Assembly: GCA_045598105.1 (NCBI GenBank)
Contig: JAZLLK010000038.1
Coordinates: 1 to 52,037 of the forward strand
DNA: 52,037 nt
Source: UBA1205 sp045598105
Lineage (GTDB): Bacteria; Bacteroidota; Bacteroidia; Bacteroidales; WCHB1-69
Direction: 5' to 3'
In this document: positions 1 to 7,933 of the stretch, piece by piece
Layout of the letters: each line of letters starts with the position of its first letter
Position numbering within the stretch: position 1 is the stretch's first letter
The notes under the pieces: generated by a model
Told to the model about the DNA's origin: nothing
The model's database searches: none
Seen by the model: only the letters and a program-made list of their open reading frames with translations
Position numbers and translations under genes: made by a program

Positions 1-1
1 T

Positions 2-172
2 GACCGCTGGGGACAAAGAATATTTATGTCAGAAGATCCTACCGAAAAATGGGATGGCATGGTAGATGATAAATATGTAGCACCTAACACCGTGTATTCA
101 TATAGAATCGTCGTACGAGACTATACCGGTCAGGAATATGAGTATATAGGTCATGTGAGTGTGCTGAGGTGA
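2..172 (+). CDS. C-terminal fragment of a T9SS-secreted protein (type B sorting domain)
   Basis: The open frame enters from the left edge and ends at TGA 170-172, giving the last 56 residues of a larger protein. It opens with DRWGQRIF, has a WDG a little further on, and ends with Y-x-G-H-V-S-V-L-R. This is the layout of the CHU_C/gliding-motility-associated C-terminal domain, the type B signal that sends proteins through the type IX secretion system. The same signature closes the large protein at 42.4-47.3 kb. Nothing can be said about the rest of the protein. The T9SS assignment rests on family knowledge; the motif is visible directly. Confidence 0.85.
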   Translation, partial: DRWGQRIFMSEDPTEKWDGMVDDKYVAPNTVYSYRIVVRDYTGQEYEYIGHVSVLR

Positions 173-194
173 GCCGGAGCATATAGCATACAAC

Positions 195-225
195 ATAAGG
201 GGCACTCTATAAGAGTGCCCCTTAT
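195..225. terminator. Perfect 14-bp hairpin between convergent genes
   Basis: ATAAGGGGCACTCT (195-208) and its exact reverse complement (212-225) flank a three-base loop ATA. It lies between the convergent T9SS cargo gene and the glycosyltransferase gene. There is no long T-tract on either side. The outer bases (182-190 against 224-232) can also pair in an alternative fold. It probably serves as a bidirectional terminator. Confidence 0.7.
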
Positions 226-242
226 GCTATAATAGGTGAGCG

Positions 243-1028
243 TTACCACACATTGTTGAAATCTTCAGTGTTACGTACTTGAGGATCACGCTGGTATTCC
301 AGTAGTTTTGCATATTTTTGATAAGTGGTACAGGCTACGCTTACAGATATACTTAAGCCGTCAATGCCGCCCATAAATCCTTTGTGTAGTATGTATTTGG
401 TGAAAAATGCCGACAGATAGTGTACAAAGGGGGCACACGATGATATTTTTTTGCCTTGCAGGTACATAATTTTTGCACTGCGGGTGCTATAGTTTCTTTC
501 GGCTTTGCCAAAAAGTTCTCCTATATTTTTGAAAGAATAGTGTAGAATATCGTTTTTGAGGTAACATACTTTTTTGCCTTCTACGTAGGCATGTTGTTTG
601 GACGGGCAGAAACGGGTACGGTTTTTGTTGTATAATCGTATACAGTAATCGGGGTACCAGCGGCATTGTTTAATCCAGCGGCTACCTATGTGATTTCTTC
701 GCCTTACGGCAAAGGAGTCATAAGGGGTATTTAGGTTTAGGGAGTTAATGGTTTCGGCCAATTCAGGTGTAATGCGTTCGTCCGCGTCCAGGCTGAATAT
801 CCAGTCATTGGAGGCATGGTTAAGAGCAAAATTTTTTTGGATGCCGTCACCTAAATATTTTTGTTGTATTACTATGGCTCCTTCCTGTAGGGCTAATTTC
901 ACGGTATTATCCTGACTAATGGAGTCTACCACAATAATTTCATTGCATATAAGTTGGAGTGAACGTATACATTCCACTATATTGTGTTCTTCGTTAAGGG
1001 TGGTGATAATGCCTGTTATGTGGTTCAT
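243..1028 (-). CDS. Family 2 glycosyltransferase, WaaE/KdtX-like
   Basis: A 261-residue protein with a GT-A fold of the GT2 family. The N-terminus has the nucleotide-sugar loop (TTLNEEHNI, residues 9-17), then IIVVDSISQD and the metal-binding DAD at residues 81-83 (SLDADER). The downstream sequence, with paired aromatic and basic residues around RWIKQCRWYPDYCIRLY, resembles WaaE/KdtX lipopolysaccharide-core glucosyltransferases. It therefore probably adds a sugar to a lipopolysaccharide or other envelope glycan at the cytoplasmic face of the membrane. It lies 46 nt downstream of the riboflavin kinase gene on the same strand and is probably co-transcribed with it. Donor and acceptor cannot be read from the sequence. 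Confidence 0.85.
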   Translation of the reverse strand: MNHITGIITTLNEEHNIVECIRSLQLICNEIIVVDSISQDNTVKLALQEGAIVIQQKYLGDGIQKNFALNHASNDWIFSLDADERITPELAETINSLNLNTPYDSFAVRRRNHIGSRWIKQCRWYPDYCIRLYNKNRTRFCPSKQHAYVEGKKVCYLKNDILHYSFKNIGELFGKAERNYSTRSAKIMYLQGKKISSCAPFVHYLSAFFTKYILHKGFMGGIDGLSISVSVACTTYQKYAKLLEYQRDPQVRNTEDFNNVW

Positions 1029-1074
1029 GAGTATATATATTAATATTATATGTAATGTAATAAGATCGGTGTAG

Positions 1075-1470
1075 TTATTCTAAGGAAGCAATATATTGCA
1101 AAGCTTGGAGTTTGTCTAAGGAAATTTGTTGTTTAAGTTCCTCCAAAGTGTTGAATTTTTGTTCGTTTCGGAGTTTGTGTAGAGGTGTAATAGTTATTAT
1201 GTGGTTGTATATATCATCATTAAAGTTCAGTATGTGTACCTCTATGCTTATAGTATGGAGCCCCAAACTGGGGCGGGTACCTATATTCATTATGCCATAA
1301 TATATAGAGGAGAATGATGGCAGTATAATGCTTGCCACGTATACGCCGCGTAAGTCGGCAGCAACGTTATGGGATAATATGTTGGCAGTGGGGAATCCCA
1401 AAGTTCGACCTATTTCCATGCCATGTATTACTTTTCCTGTAAAACTATTTTGCGTATTGATGGTATTCAT
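1075..1470 (-). CDS. Riboflavin kinase (flavokinase domain only)
   Basis: A 131-residue protein matching only the C-terminal flavokinase half of RibF. It has the riboflavin/ATP-binding signature GR-x-L-GFPTANI near the N-terminus, then GVYVASI, GIMNIGTRPS, the IEVHILNFNDDIY strand with the catalytic Glu, and a C-terminal LR-x-E-x-KF segment. The predicted reaction is riboflavin plus ATP to FMN. Bacterial RibF is normally about 310 residues, with an N-terminal FMN adenylyltransferase domain. That half is absent, and only 268 nt separate this start from atpD. I chose ATG 1470 because the promoter element at 1477-1484 lies upstream of it but downstream of the longer alternative starts at 1488 and 1557. 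Confidence 0.85.
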   Translation of the reverse strand: MNTINTQNSFTGKVIHGMEIGRTLGFPTANILSHNVAADLRGVYVASIILPSFSSIYYGIMNIGTRPSLGLHTISIEVHILNFNDDIYNHIITITPLHKLRNEQKFNTLEELKQQISLDKLQALQYIASLE

Positions 1471-1476
1471 AATGTG

Positions 1477-1484
1477 CAAAGGTA
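1477..1484 (-). promoter_or_regulatory. Bacteroidota -7 promoter element for riboflavin kinase
   Basis: The minus strand reads TACCTTTG followed by C, an exact match to TAnnTTTG. It ends 6 nt before the ATG at 1470, so the transcript would be leaderless or nearly so. No clear -33 TTTG is visible in the A/T-rich sequence upstream. Confidence 0.6.
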
Positions 1485-1738
1485 GCATTTTTTTTATTTT
1501 AAAAAAAAGTAGGTCTGTTTTTGCATGATATGAAAGTGAAAAAATGAGAAAAATCATGGAAAGATGCTTTTTCTTGTTTTGTAACTTGTTTGTTTATAGT
1601 AAGTAACAAAAAATGTAAAAAAATAATGAAAAAAAAACGCTGAAAATTGGCTGTCGTATTCATAATTTTAGTTATTTTGTGAAATATTTTGTATTTTTAC
1701 AAAGAAATTATAAGTATTTAATACACAACATTATAGAT

Positions 1739-3244
1739 ATGCAAAAAGAGGTCAAAGGAAAGATATCGCAGATAATCGGAGCCGTTGTTGACGTAACATT
1801 TGACAGCCAAGACAACCTTCCTAAGATTTATGATGCGTTAGAAGTACGTAAAGAAAATGGCGATGTTATTGTATTTGAATGTCAGCAGGACATAGGTGAG
1901 AATACAGTAAGATGTATTGCCATGGATTCCACAGATGGTCTTTATAGAGGTATGGAAGCTATATGGACAGGACAAACTATCAGTGTTCCCGCAGCCAATA
2001 TTAACGGCCGATTACTCAATGTAATAGGGGAAACTATTGATGGTATGGATAAGGTAGAAACTGCAAATAGAAAGAGTATACATCGTACTCCTCCTACCTT
2101 TGAAGAGTTGTCCACCAGTACGGAAATCCTTTTTACCGGTATTAAGGTTATTGACTTAATAGAGCCCTATGTAAAAGGTGGTAAAATCGGTTTATTCGGT
2201 GGTGCCGGAGTTGGTAAAACCGTATTGATTATGGAAATGATCAATAACATAGCCAAAAAGTATTCCGGTATGTCAGTATTTGCCGGAGTAGGAGAGCGTA
2301 CCCGTGAAGGTAATGACTTGCTTCGTGAAATGATAGAATCAGGCGTTATTAAGTATGGTGATGAGTTCAAGAAGAGCATGGAGGAAGGCGGTTGGGATTT
2401 GTCAAAAGTGAACAAGGACGAATTGAAGGAATCGCAGTGTACCATGGTTTTTGGTCAAATGAACGAACCTCCCGGAGCACGTGCCAGAGTAGCTTTGTCA
2501 GGTTTAACAGTAGCAGAGCACTATCGTGATGGTGATGAAGAAACCGGTGGTAGAGATATATTGTTCTTTGTGGATAACATATTCCGTTTTACGCAGGCCG
2601 GTTCTGAGGTTTCGGCATTGTTAGGTCGTATGCCTTCAGCAGTGGGTTATCAGCCTACGTTGGCTACTGAAATGGGTATAATGCAGGAACGTATTACCTC
2701 TACTAAGAGAGGTTCTATTACTTCAGTACAAGCTATTTATGTACCTGCAGATGACTTAACCGACCCTGCACCTGCAACTACATTCTCCCACTTGGATGCA
2801 ACTACGGTATTGAGTCGTAAAATTGCATCATTGGGTATATATCCTGCAGTGGATCCTTTGGATTCTACTTCCAGAATACTTACACCTGACATAGTAGGTG
2901 AGGAGCATTATAAAACAGCACAAAGAGTGAAAGAAACATTGCAACGTTATAATGAGTTGCAAGATATTATAGCTATTTTGGGTATGGATGAGTTATCGGA
3001 AGAAGATAAGCTTACTGTAGCCAGAGCACGTAGGGTTCAGCGTTTCTTATCACAGCCTTTCCATGTGGCAGAGCAGTTTACCGGTTTGAAGGGTGTATTT
3101 GTACCTATAGAAGAAACTATCAAGGGTTTCAATATGATACTGGATGGAGAAGTTGACCAATATCCTGAAGCAGCATTCAACTTGGTAGGTACTATAGAAG
3201 AGGCTATAGAAAAGGGTAAAAAGATGCTTGCAGAAGCTAAATAG
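1739..3244 (+). CDS. atpD: F1 ATP synthase subunit beta
   Basis: A 501-residue catalytic beta subunit of the F-type ATP synthase. The P-loop GGAGVGKT is at residues 154-161, followed by GERTREGNDL and the conserved ALSGLTVAE and DDLTDPAPA blocks. An acidic/lysine insert (about 20 residues, DEFKKSMEEGGWDLSKV...) follows VIKYG and is, from memory, typical of Bacteroidota beta subunits. ATG 1739 gives the family N-terminus (MQKEVKGKISQIIG). An upstream in-frame ATG at 1679 would add 20 residues with no family counterpart. atpC follows after 25 nt. The genes for the other F1 and Fo subunits are not in this window, so the synthase genes are split into at least two clusters. Confidence 0.98.
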   Translation: MQKEVKGKISQIIGAVVDVTFDSQDNLPKIYDALEVRKENGDVIVFECQQDIGENTVRCIAMDSTDGLYRGMEAIWTGQTISVPAANINGRLLNVIGETIDGMDKVETANRKSIHRTPPTFEELSTSTEILFTGIKVIDLIEPYVKGGKIGLFGGAGVGKTVLIMEMINNIAKKYSGMSVFAGVGERTREGNDLLREMIESGVIKYGDEFKKSMEEGGWDLSKVNKDELKESQCTMVFGQMNEPPGARARVALSGLTVAEHYRDGDEETGGRDILFFVDNIFRFTQAGSEVSALLGRMPSAVGYQPTLATEMGIMQERITSTKRGSITSVQAIYVPADDLTDPAPATTFSHLDATTVLSRKIASLGIYPAVDPLDSTSRILTPDIVGEEHYKTAQRVKETLQRYNELQDIIAILGMDELSEEDKLTVARARRVQRFLSQPFHVAEQFTGLKGVFVPIEETIKGFNMILDGEVDQYPEAAFNLVGTIEEAIEKGKKMLAEAK

Positions 3245-3269
3245 TAACGAATTATTCAAATATACAGAT

Positions 3270-3518
3270 ATGAAAGTTGAAATAGTAACACCGGAAGCAT
3301 CTGTGTTTGAAGGTGAAGCAACATTAATACAATTACCGGGATATGATGGTTTGTTTGAAGTGTTGAATAACCATGCACCTATGATTACGTTTTTAGGAAA
3401 AGGAAATGTAAAAATAGAAAATGGGGCTACTACCACACATTTTAATTTAGATGGAGGTGTGGTAGAAGTATTGGCTAATAAGGTTTTGGTATTGGCTGAA
3501 AAATGTGCTCCTAAATAG
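3270..3518 (+). CDS. atpC: F1 ATP synthase subunit epsilon, short form
   Basis: An 82-residue epsilon subunit that contains only the N-terminal beta-sandwich (EIVTPEASVFEG, PGYDGLFEVLNNHAPM, VVEVLANKVLVLAE). The C-terminal two-helix domain, which inhibits ATP hydrolysis in the usual 130-140-residue form, is missing. ATG 3270 begins at the family N-terminus; an in-frame ATG at 3228 lies inside atpD. It is co-transcribed with atpD. Short epsilon subunits are common in this phylum, so this is probably not a truncation. Confidence 0.95.
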   Translation: MKVEIVTPEASVFEGEATLIQLPGYDGLFEVLNNHAPMITFLGKGNVKIENGATTTHFNLDGGVVEVLANKVLVLAEKCAPK

Positions 3519-3558
3519 TGACAAATAGTATTGTCAAAGTAAAAAAGAAGAATAAAAT

Positions 3559-3598
3559 TGCCAGCATGAGCGTGCGGTAGTTTTTTCTTCTTTTTTTG
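3559..3598 (+). terminator. Probable terminator after atpDC
   Basis: A seven-pair stem with one bulged A (TGCC-A-GCA against TGCGGTA, loop TGAGCG) is followed by a T-rich run TTTTTTCTTCTTTTTTT. It lies between atpC and tsaB. Confidence 0.5.
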
Positions 3599-3632
3599 TA
3601 AAAAAAAGAGAATAAAGGCTGATGTATATAAG

Positions 3633-4331
3633 ATGGAGAGTGTATATATACTAAGTGTAGATACAGCCACCGAAGTATGTTCGGTAGCGGTAAGCAGGAA
3701 TGGTGTCACCGTAGCCTGTAAGGAATTGAGTGGTGAAAACGCTCATTCACAAATATTATTACCATACATTAATGATATAATGGGGCAGGTGGGAATAGAC
3801 AAAAGCGAATTGTCGGCGGTAGCGGTAAGCGAAGGTCCGGGTTCGTACACAGGTTTGCGTATAGGTACTTCCACAGTAAAGGGGTTGTGCTATGCGTGGC
3901 AGTTGCCTATGATAGCGGTATCTACGTTAGCTGCTATAGCCAAAGGGGCTATGCAGCAGTATGATGGGGTTGATAAGTTGTATTGTCCTATGATAGATGC
4001 CAGAAGAATGGAAGTGTATTGTGCCATATATGATGTTCATTTGCACGAAATGTTGCCAATAAATAATGTAATAGTGGATGAGCATAGTTTTGAGCATATA
4101 TTGGCAGAGCATACTATAGTATTTTGTGGTAATGCCGTAGAAAAAGTAAGGCCTGTGTATGAGTCCAATAAGCATGCCGTATTTTCACAGGCAAGGTGTT
4201 CGGCAGCGTACATGTCGGGTATAGCTTATGAGCATTATAAGAATAATAGAATAGTGGATGTGGCTTATTTTGAGCCTTTTTATTTAAAAGCATATCAGTC
4301 AGCAGTATCAAAAATAAAGGGTTTGCAATAA
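3633..4331 (+). CDS. tsaB: tRNA threonylcarbamoyladenosine biosynthesis protein TsaB
   Basis: A 232-residue ASKHA-fold protein. It has the N-terminal nucleotide-binding strand ILSVDTAT, the H-S-Q-x-LLP helix (AHSQILLPYI), and the hallmark EGPGSYTGLRIG followed by KGLCYAW. TsaB is the non-catalytic partner of TsaD and TsaE in making the t6A37 modification on ANN-decoding tRNAs in the cytoplasm. Length and motif order match the family. The DUF5063-like gene starts one base after its stop codon, so the two are probably translated from one mRNA. Confidence 0.93.
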   Translation: MESVYILSVDTATEVCSVAVSRNGVTVACKELSGENAHSQILLPYINDIMGQVGIDKSELSAVAVSEGPGSYTGLRIGTSTVKGLCYAWQLPMIAVSTLAAIAKGAMQQYDGVDKLYCPMIDARRMEVYCAIYDVHLHEMLPINNVIVDEHSFEHILAEHTIVFCGNAVEKVRPVYESNKHAVFSQARCSAAYMSGIAYEHYKNNRIVDVAYFEPFYLKAYQSAVSKIKGLQ

Positions 4332-4332
4332 T

Positions 4333-4860
4333 ATGGAAAGAGAAGAAACCGAAACCATGGGTGAAAAAATAGCTGTGGATATATATGTGGCGGCTACCCA
4401 GTTTTGTACATTTATGGAGCATATAGAAGAATTTGAAGTGTCACAAATACTGGATTATATGCTAAAGATTATGCCATTGTTATATATAAAAGGCGGATTA
4501 TTAAGTATGGATGAAATAGAGGATACGTCGGCATGTGAGCAGTATGTAACAGAAGAAGACTATGAGTTATTGTATTTGGCTACCAAGCGTAAGCTGGAAG
4601 AAATAGATTATTATGAATATTATAATTCCTATGTAGGGGAGGTTCAGTCTGCATCATTAAGTGAGTATATGGCAGATGTTTATCAGGATTTAAAGGATTT
4701 TGTGTTACTTTATGTTAAAAACACTATTACGGCACAAAAGGCTGCTGCTTATTTGTGTAGCATGCACTTTGAGCAGGGGTGGGGGCTTAAAATACTAACA
4801 ATATTGCCTTATGTGCATACCATAGTGCATAAAGACAATAGTGAAAGTGATATGTATTAG
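4333..4860 (+). CDS. DUF5063-like protein of unknown function
   Basis: A 175-residue, strongly acidic, mostly helical protein with no signal peptide or membrane segment, so it is probably cytosolic. Visible features are the helix AVDIYVAATQFCTFMEHIEE, a YLATKRKLEEIDYYEYYN segment and a conserved-looking HFEQGWGLKIL near the C-terminus. From memory this matches the Bacteroidota family DUF5063; I do not know its function. The start is at 4333; an internal Met at residue 9 (4357) is an alternative. It is coupled to tsaB by one-base spacing and followed by a new promoter at 4897. Confidence 0.65.
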   Translation: MEREETETMGEKIAVDIYVAATQFCTFMEHIEEFEVSQILDYMLKIMPLLYIKGGLLSMDEIEDTSACEQYVTEEDYELLYLATKRKLEEIDYYEYYNSYVGEVQSASLSEYMADVYQDLKDFVLLYVKNTITAQKAAAYLCSMHFEQGWGLKILTILPYVHTIVHKDNSESDMY

Positions 4861-4896
4861 CCATATAAGTGTATAATATAGAAAGCAAAAAAATGA

Positions 4897-4904
4897 TATC
4901 TTTG
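4897..4904 (+). promoter_or_regulatory. Bacteroidota -7 promoter element for the wzz-like gene
   Basis: TATCTTTG followed by C matches TAnnTTTG exactly. It lies about 58 nt upstream of ATG 4963, implying an AT-rich leader of about 50 nt. Confidence 0.65.
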
Positions 4905-4962
4905 CATTTTTATAGCTATGGCTATAGAAAAAGTATCACACAGAAATTAAATAAACAGATAT

Positions 4963-5994
4963 ATGCAGTCAAAAAACACGACAGAGAATATAGGTTTGTT
5001 GGCCTTAATAGTAAAATGGAAAACATTATTGATAGTAGTAGGAGCTACAGCTGCTGTACTATCATTGGTGGTATCATTAATGATAACGCCTAAATTTAAG
5101 TCATCGGTAGTGTTGTTGCCTACTTCCAGCAACGCTGTATCACAAATGGTTATGGTAGATGGTAACTATAATGAATTTTTGGATGCCACTCAATTTGGTG
5201 ATGATATGAAAATAGACCAAATGTTGCAAATATTAAATTCAAGAAAGGTGAAGGATCATTTGATTCAAACTTTTGATTTGGTAAAGCATTATGATTTAGA
5301 CACCACTAAGAAGTATTGGAAGACCAAATTATATAAGAATTTGGAGTCGGATATTACCTTTAGTCGTACTAATTACATGGGTGTGCAAATAAATGTGGTA
5401 GATAAGAATCCGCAAATGGCTGCAGATATAGCCAATGAAATAGCTGATTATTATGATACGCTCAAGCGTGAAATAATACAGCAGCGTACATCGGTGGCAT
5501 ATGTTATAGTGGAGCGGGAAATGGATAGTTTGAATACGTTAGTAGATATTTTATCTGATTCGTTGAGTAAAATAATGGCACATGGTGTATATGATTATGA
5601 AACCCAGTCGGAGCGTTTGTATCAGCAGTATGTAAAAGAGGTGGCATCGGGTAATGGTGCTGCTGCCGCTCGTTTACAAAATCAGCTCGCAATATTGGAG
5701 CAGTGGGGTCCGCAATATGTGTCTATACGTGATCATGTAATGAATTTGCGTGAAATGCAGCAGGGCATGCAGGCAAAATTGCAAGAGATGAGAGTAGATG
5801 CGCAGTATGCCATGAGTCAGAAGTTTGTAGTAGAAAGGGCTGTGGCTGCAGATAAAAAATACTATCCAAAAAAGGCGATGATAGTGGTGGTAAGTACTAT
5901 ATGTGCATTAGTTTTGGCTTTCTTTTTTATATTATGCCAAAGTTCATTGCAGGCTGCTTATATGGAAATAAAGCAGCAAAATAAAACGGAATAA
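4963..5994 (+). CDS. Wzz-type polysaccharide chain-length determinant
   Basis: A 343-residue inner-membrane protein with the topology of polysaccharide co-polymerases. There is a transmembrane helix at about residues 20-44 (LLIVVGATAAVLSLVVSLMI), a large periplasmic domain rich in heptad-like helices (residues 60-300), a YYPKKAMIVV junction and a second transmembrane helix at about 305-325. Wzz/GNVR proteins set the length of O-antigen or capsule chains. No tyrosine-kinase domain is attached. The O-antigen ligase-type gene follows 13 nt downstream, which supports a role in surface-glycan assembly. Which glycan it controls is unknown. Confidence 0.82.
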   Translation: MQSKNTTENIGLLALIVKWKTLLIVVGATAAVLSLVVSLMITPKFKSSVVLLPTSSNAVSQMVMVDGNYNEFLDATQFGDDMKIDQMLQILNSRKVKDHLIQTFDLVKHYDLDTTKKYWKTKLYKNLESDITFSRTNYMGVQINVVDKNPQMAADIANEIADYYDTLKREIIQQRTSVAYVIVEREMDSLNTLVDILSDSLSKIMAHGVYDYETQSERLYQQYVKEVASGNGAAAARLQNQLAILEQWGPQYVSIRDHVMNLREMQQGMQAKLQEMRVDAQYAMSQKFVVERAVAADKKYYPKKAMIVVVSTICALVLAFFFILCQSSLQAAYMEIKQQNKTE

Positions 5995-6007
5995 GTTTTG
6001 TATTGGC

Positions 6008-7489
6008 ATGTTGTCACAATGGAAGCAGTGGATATGCGGGCATAAGTATGCTACTATGGCATGGGTGGTATGCCTATGTTTTATAGTAGTGTGTGCAGTG
6101 TCCATTAAGCATGAATATTTTATAATACCGTATGCTGTATTTGGCTTGTTAGCGTTATATGTATTGTGTTTTCACACCGAATTGTTTTTTTATTTAATAT
6201 GGTTAGTTATTCCGTTTTCGGTAGAATTGCGGGAGTTATTGCCTAAAACAGCATTCAGCTTTTCCATACCCGGTGAATTAATGCTGGTAGCACTTATGGC
6301 ATTGTTTTTGTGTAATTTAATTATGTATCGTAATTATCCTATTGATTGCAAAGTTAATAGGATAAGTAGGATATTGTATTTCTATTTGTTTTGGATATTT
6401 CTCACATCTATTACTTCCACAATGCCATTAGTGTCGTTTAAGTTTTTTGCGGCAAAATTATGGTTTGTAGCGGTAGCATATTTTTTCTTTTTAGTATTAT
6501 TGAAGAAGGACATACACAAGGCGTCCACGGCATTACTATGTTATGGTGTGGCTTTAGCAGTGGTGGTGCTTATTACTACCTATAAGCATATTACTTTAGG
6601 AGATGTGCGTAAGGTGGCGTATTGGGTAATGAGCCCGTACTATAATGATCACACGGCCTATGGGGCAATATTGGCTTTTTATGTGCCTATATTGGCATTA
6701 ATTCCATGGATAAATGGTTTGTCAAAATGGAAAAAATGTTTGTCGGTGGTATTATTGATACCTATATTAACGGGTTTGTATTTATCGTTTTCACGAGCTG
6801 CATGGTTAAGTGTAATATTGGCTTTGGTGTTGGCAGTGGTAATGTTGCTAAGGATACGATTGCGTACCATAGTAACGGTAATAGTAACTGCAGTGGCGTT
6901 AGTTATAGGATTTCAGCATGAAATAGTGCGGCACATGTCGCATAACAGTACCGAATCGTCCACAGGTAATTTTGCCGAGCATGTGCAGTCGGTAAGTAAT
7001 ATTACTACAGATGCATCAAATGTGGAGCGATTTAACAGGTGGTCGGCAGCTATAGATATGTTTAGGCATAAGCCGATATTTGGTTTTGGTCCGGGCACGT
7101 ATCAGTTCAACTATGCCCCTTATCAAAATCCCAATTATCGCACCATTATATCTACCAATGCCGGGGACGGAGGTAATGCGCATAGTGAGTATTTAGGCCC
7201 TTTGTCCGAAATGGGACTAGTGGGAATGGTAGTAGTATTGGTATTGGTGTTTACTGTAATAAGCAGGGGTATAGTAGTGTGCAGTAGATCGCATGACAAT
7301 AGTATACGTATATATTCGCTCATGGCCACGTTGTCGCTCACTACCTATTTTTTTCATGGAATACTCAATAATTTTTTGGATACGGAGAAGTTAGCTGTAC
7401 CTGTATTTGGGGCTATGGCTATAATAGTAGCATGTAGTATAAAGCAAGAGAAAGCCTATACGCAGGCCGGTGATGAGAGTAAATATTAG
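6008..7489 (+). CDS. O-antigen ligase/polymerase family membrane protein (Wzy_C)
   Basis: A 493-residue polytopic membrane protein with about 11-12 hydrophobic segments. The C-terminal half carries the O-antigen ligase landmarks: LSFSRAAWLSV, then a periplasmic loop with RFNRWSAAIDMF, FGFGPGTYQF and NAHSEYLGPLSEMGL. Members either join O-antigen to lipid A-core or polymerise repeat units; the sequence does not distinguish these. It is in an operon with the Wzz-like gene. Its stop overlaps the stop of the convergent gene on the other strand by four bases, and I see no terminator hairpin between them. Confidence 0.83.
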   Translation: MLSQWKQWICGHKYATMAWVVCLCFIVVCAVSIKHEYFIIPYAVFGLLALYVLCFHTELFFYLIWLVIPFSVELRELLPKTAFSFSIPGELMLVALMALFLCNLIMYRNYPIDCKVNRISRILYFYLFWIFLTSITSTMPLVSFKFFAAKLWFVAVAYFFFLVLLKKDIHKASTALLCYGVALAVVVLITTYKHITLGDVRKVAYWVMSPYYNDHTAYGAILAFYVPILALIPWINGLSKWKKCLSVVLLIPILTGLYLSFSRAAWLSVILALVLAVVMLLRIRLRTIVTVIVTAVALVIGFQHEIVRHMSHNSTESSTGNFAEHVQSVSNITTDASNVERFNRWSAAIDMFRHKPIFGFGPGTYQFNYAPYQNPNYRTIISTNAGDGGNAHSEYLGPLSEMGLVGMVVVLVLVFTVISRGIVVCSRSHDNSIRIYSLMATLSLTTYFFHGILNNFLDTEKLAVPVFGAMAIIVACSIKQEKAYTQAGDESKY

Positions 7490-7923
7490 TCTATTTCTTC
7501 GTAGTTGGTAAAATCGTCATCAGATTTATTTTTTGTGGCAGTAGTTATTTTCATGTGTTGTATACCGCTTAGTATAGAGGTGGTAAGTGATACTATTATG
7601 CTGAAGAGCATAGCCCATCCGAAATTATCTACTGTAAATTTGTCTATGGTAAAATCTACTAATTCTATAACGAATGCATTGATAAATAATATAAAAAGGC
7701 CATAGCTGGCTATGGATATAGGAATGGTGAGCAGTATTAATAGGGGGCGAATAAACATGTTTACCAGTATAAAGGTAAGAGCAATGATGAAACCGGTAGA
7801 AAGTTTGGGGTCGCCAATATGTATGCCGTTTTTGAGCAGCCATGCTGCCAAAATAACGGAGAAGGTGGTAATGAGCAGTTGTTCGGCCTGAAGTTTTATG
7901 TTTTGTAATATTTTGTTTGTCAT
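7486..7923 (-). CDS. Small four-helix membrane protein, phage-holin-4/YvlD family
   Basis: A 145-residue protein with four predicted transmembrane helices at about residues 15-30, 45-65, 68-90 and 103-125, and a polar, acidic C-terminal tail. The N-x-FIRPLLILLTIPI segment between helices two and three is characteristic of the PF04020 (phage holin 4_2/YvlD) family. These are widespread chromosomal membrane proteins of uncertain role and not evidence of a prophage. It starts 10 nt after the dprA stop and is the last gene of the minus-strand ricT cluster. Confidence 0.75.
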   Translation of the reverse strand: MTNKILQNIKLQAEQLLITTFSVILAAWLLKNGIHIGDPKLSTGFIIALTFILVNMFIRPLLILLTIPISIASYGLFILFINAFVIELVDFTIDKFTVDNFGWAMLFSIIVSLTTSILSGIQHMKITTATKNKSDDDFTNYEEID

Positions 7924-7933
7924 ATAACAGTAT

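Noticed and set aside
3050..3709. A 219-codon minus-strand open frame opposite atpD/atpC/tsaB
   Set aside because: It runs antisense across three well-supported genes and their terminator, has low-complexity Phe/Lys content and no promoter element.
4869..5093. A 74-codon plus-strand frame ahead of the wzz-like gene
   Set aside because: It contains the promoter element at 4897-4904 within its coding part and overlaps the Wzz start in another frame.
7486..7923. Prophage holin
   Set aside because: The holin-4/YvlD family is mostly chromosomal, and no phage genes are nearby.
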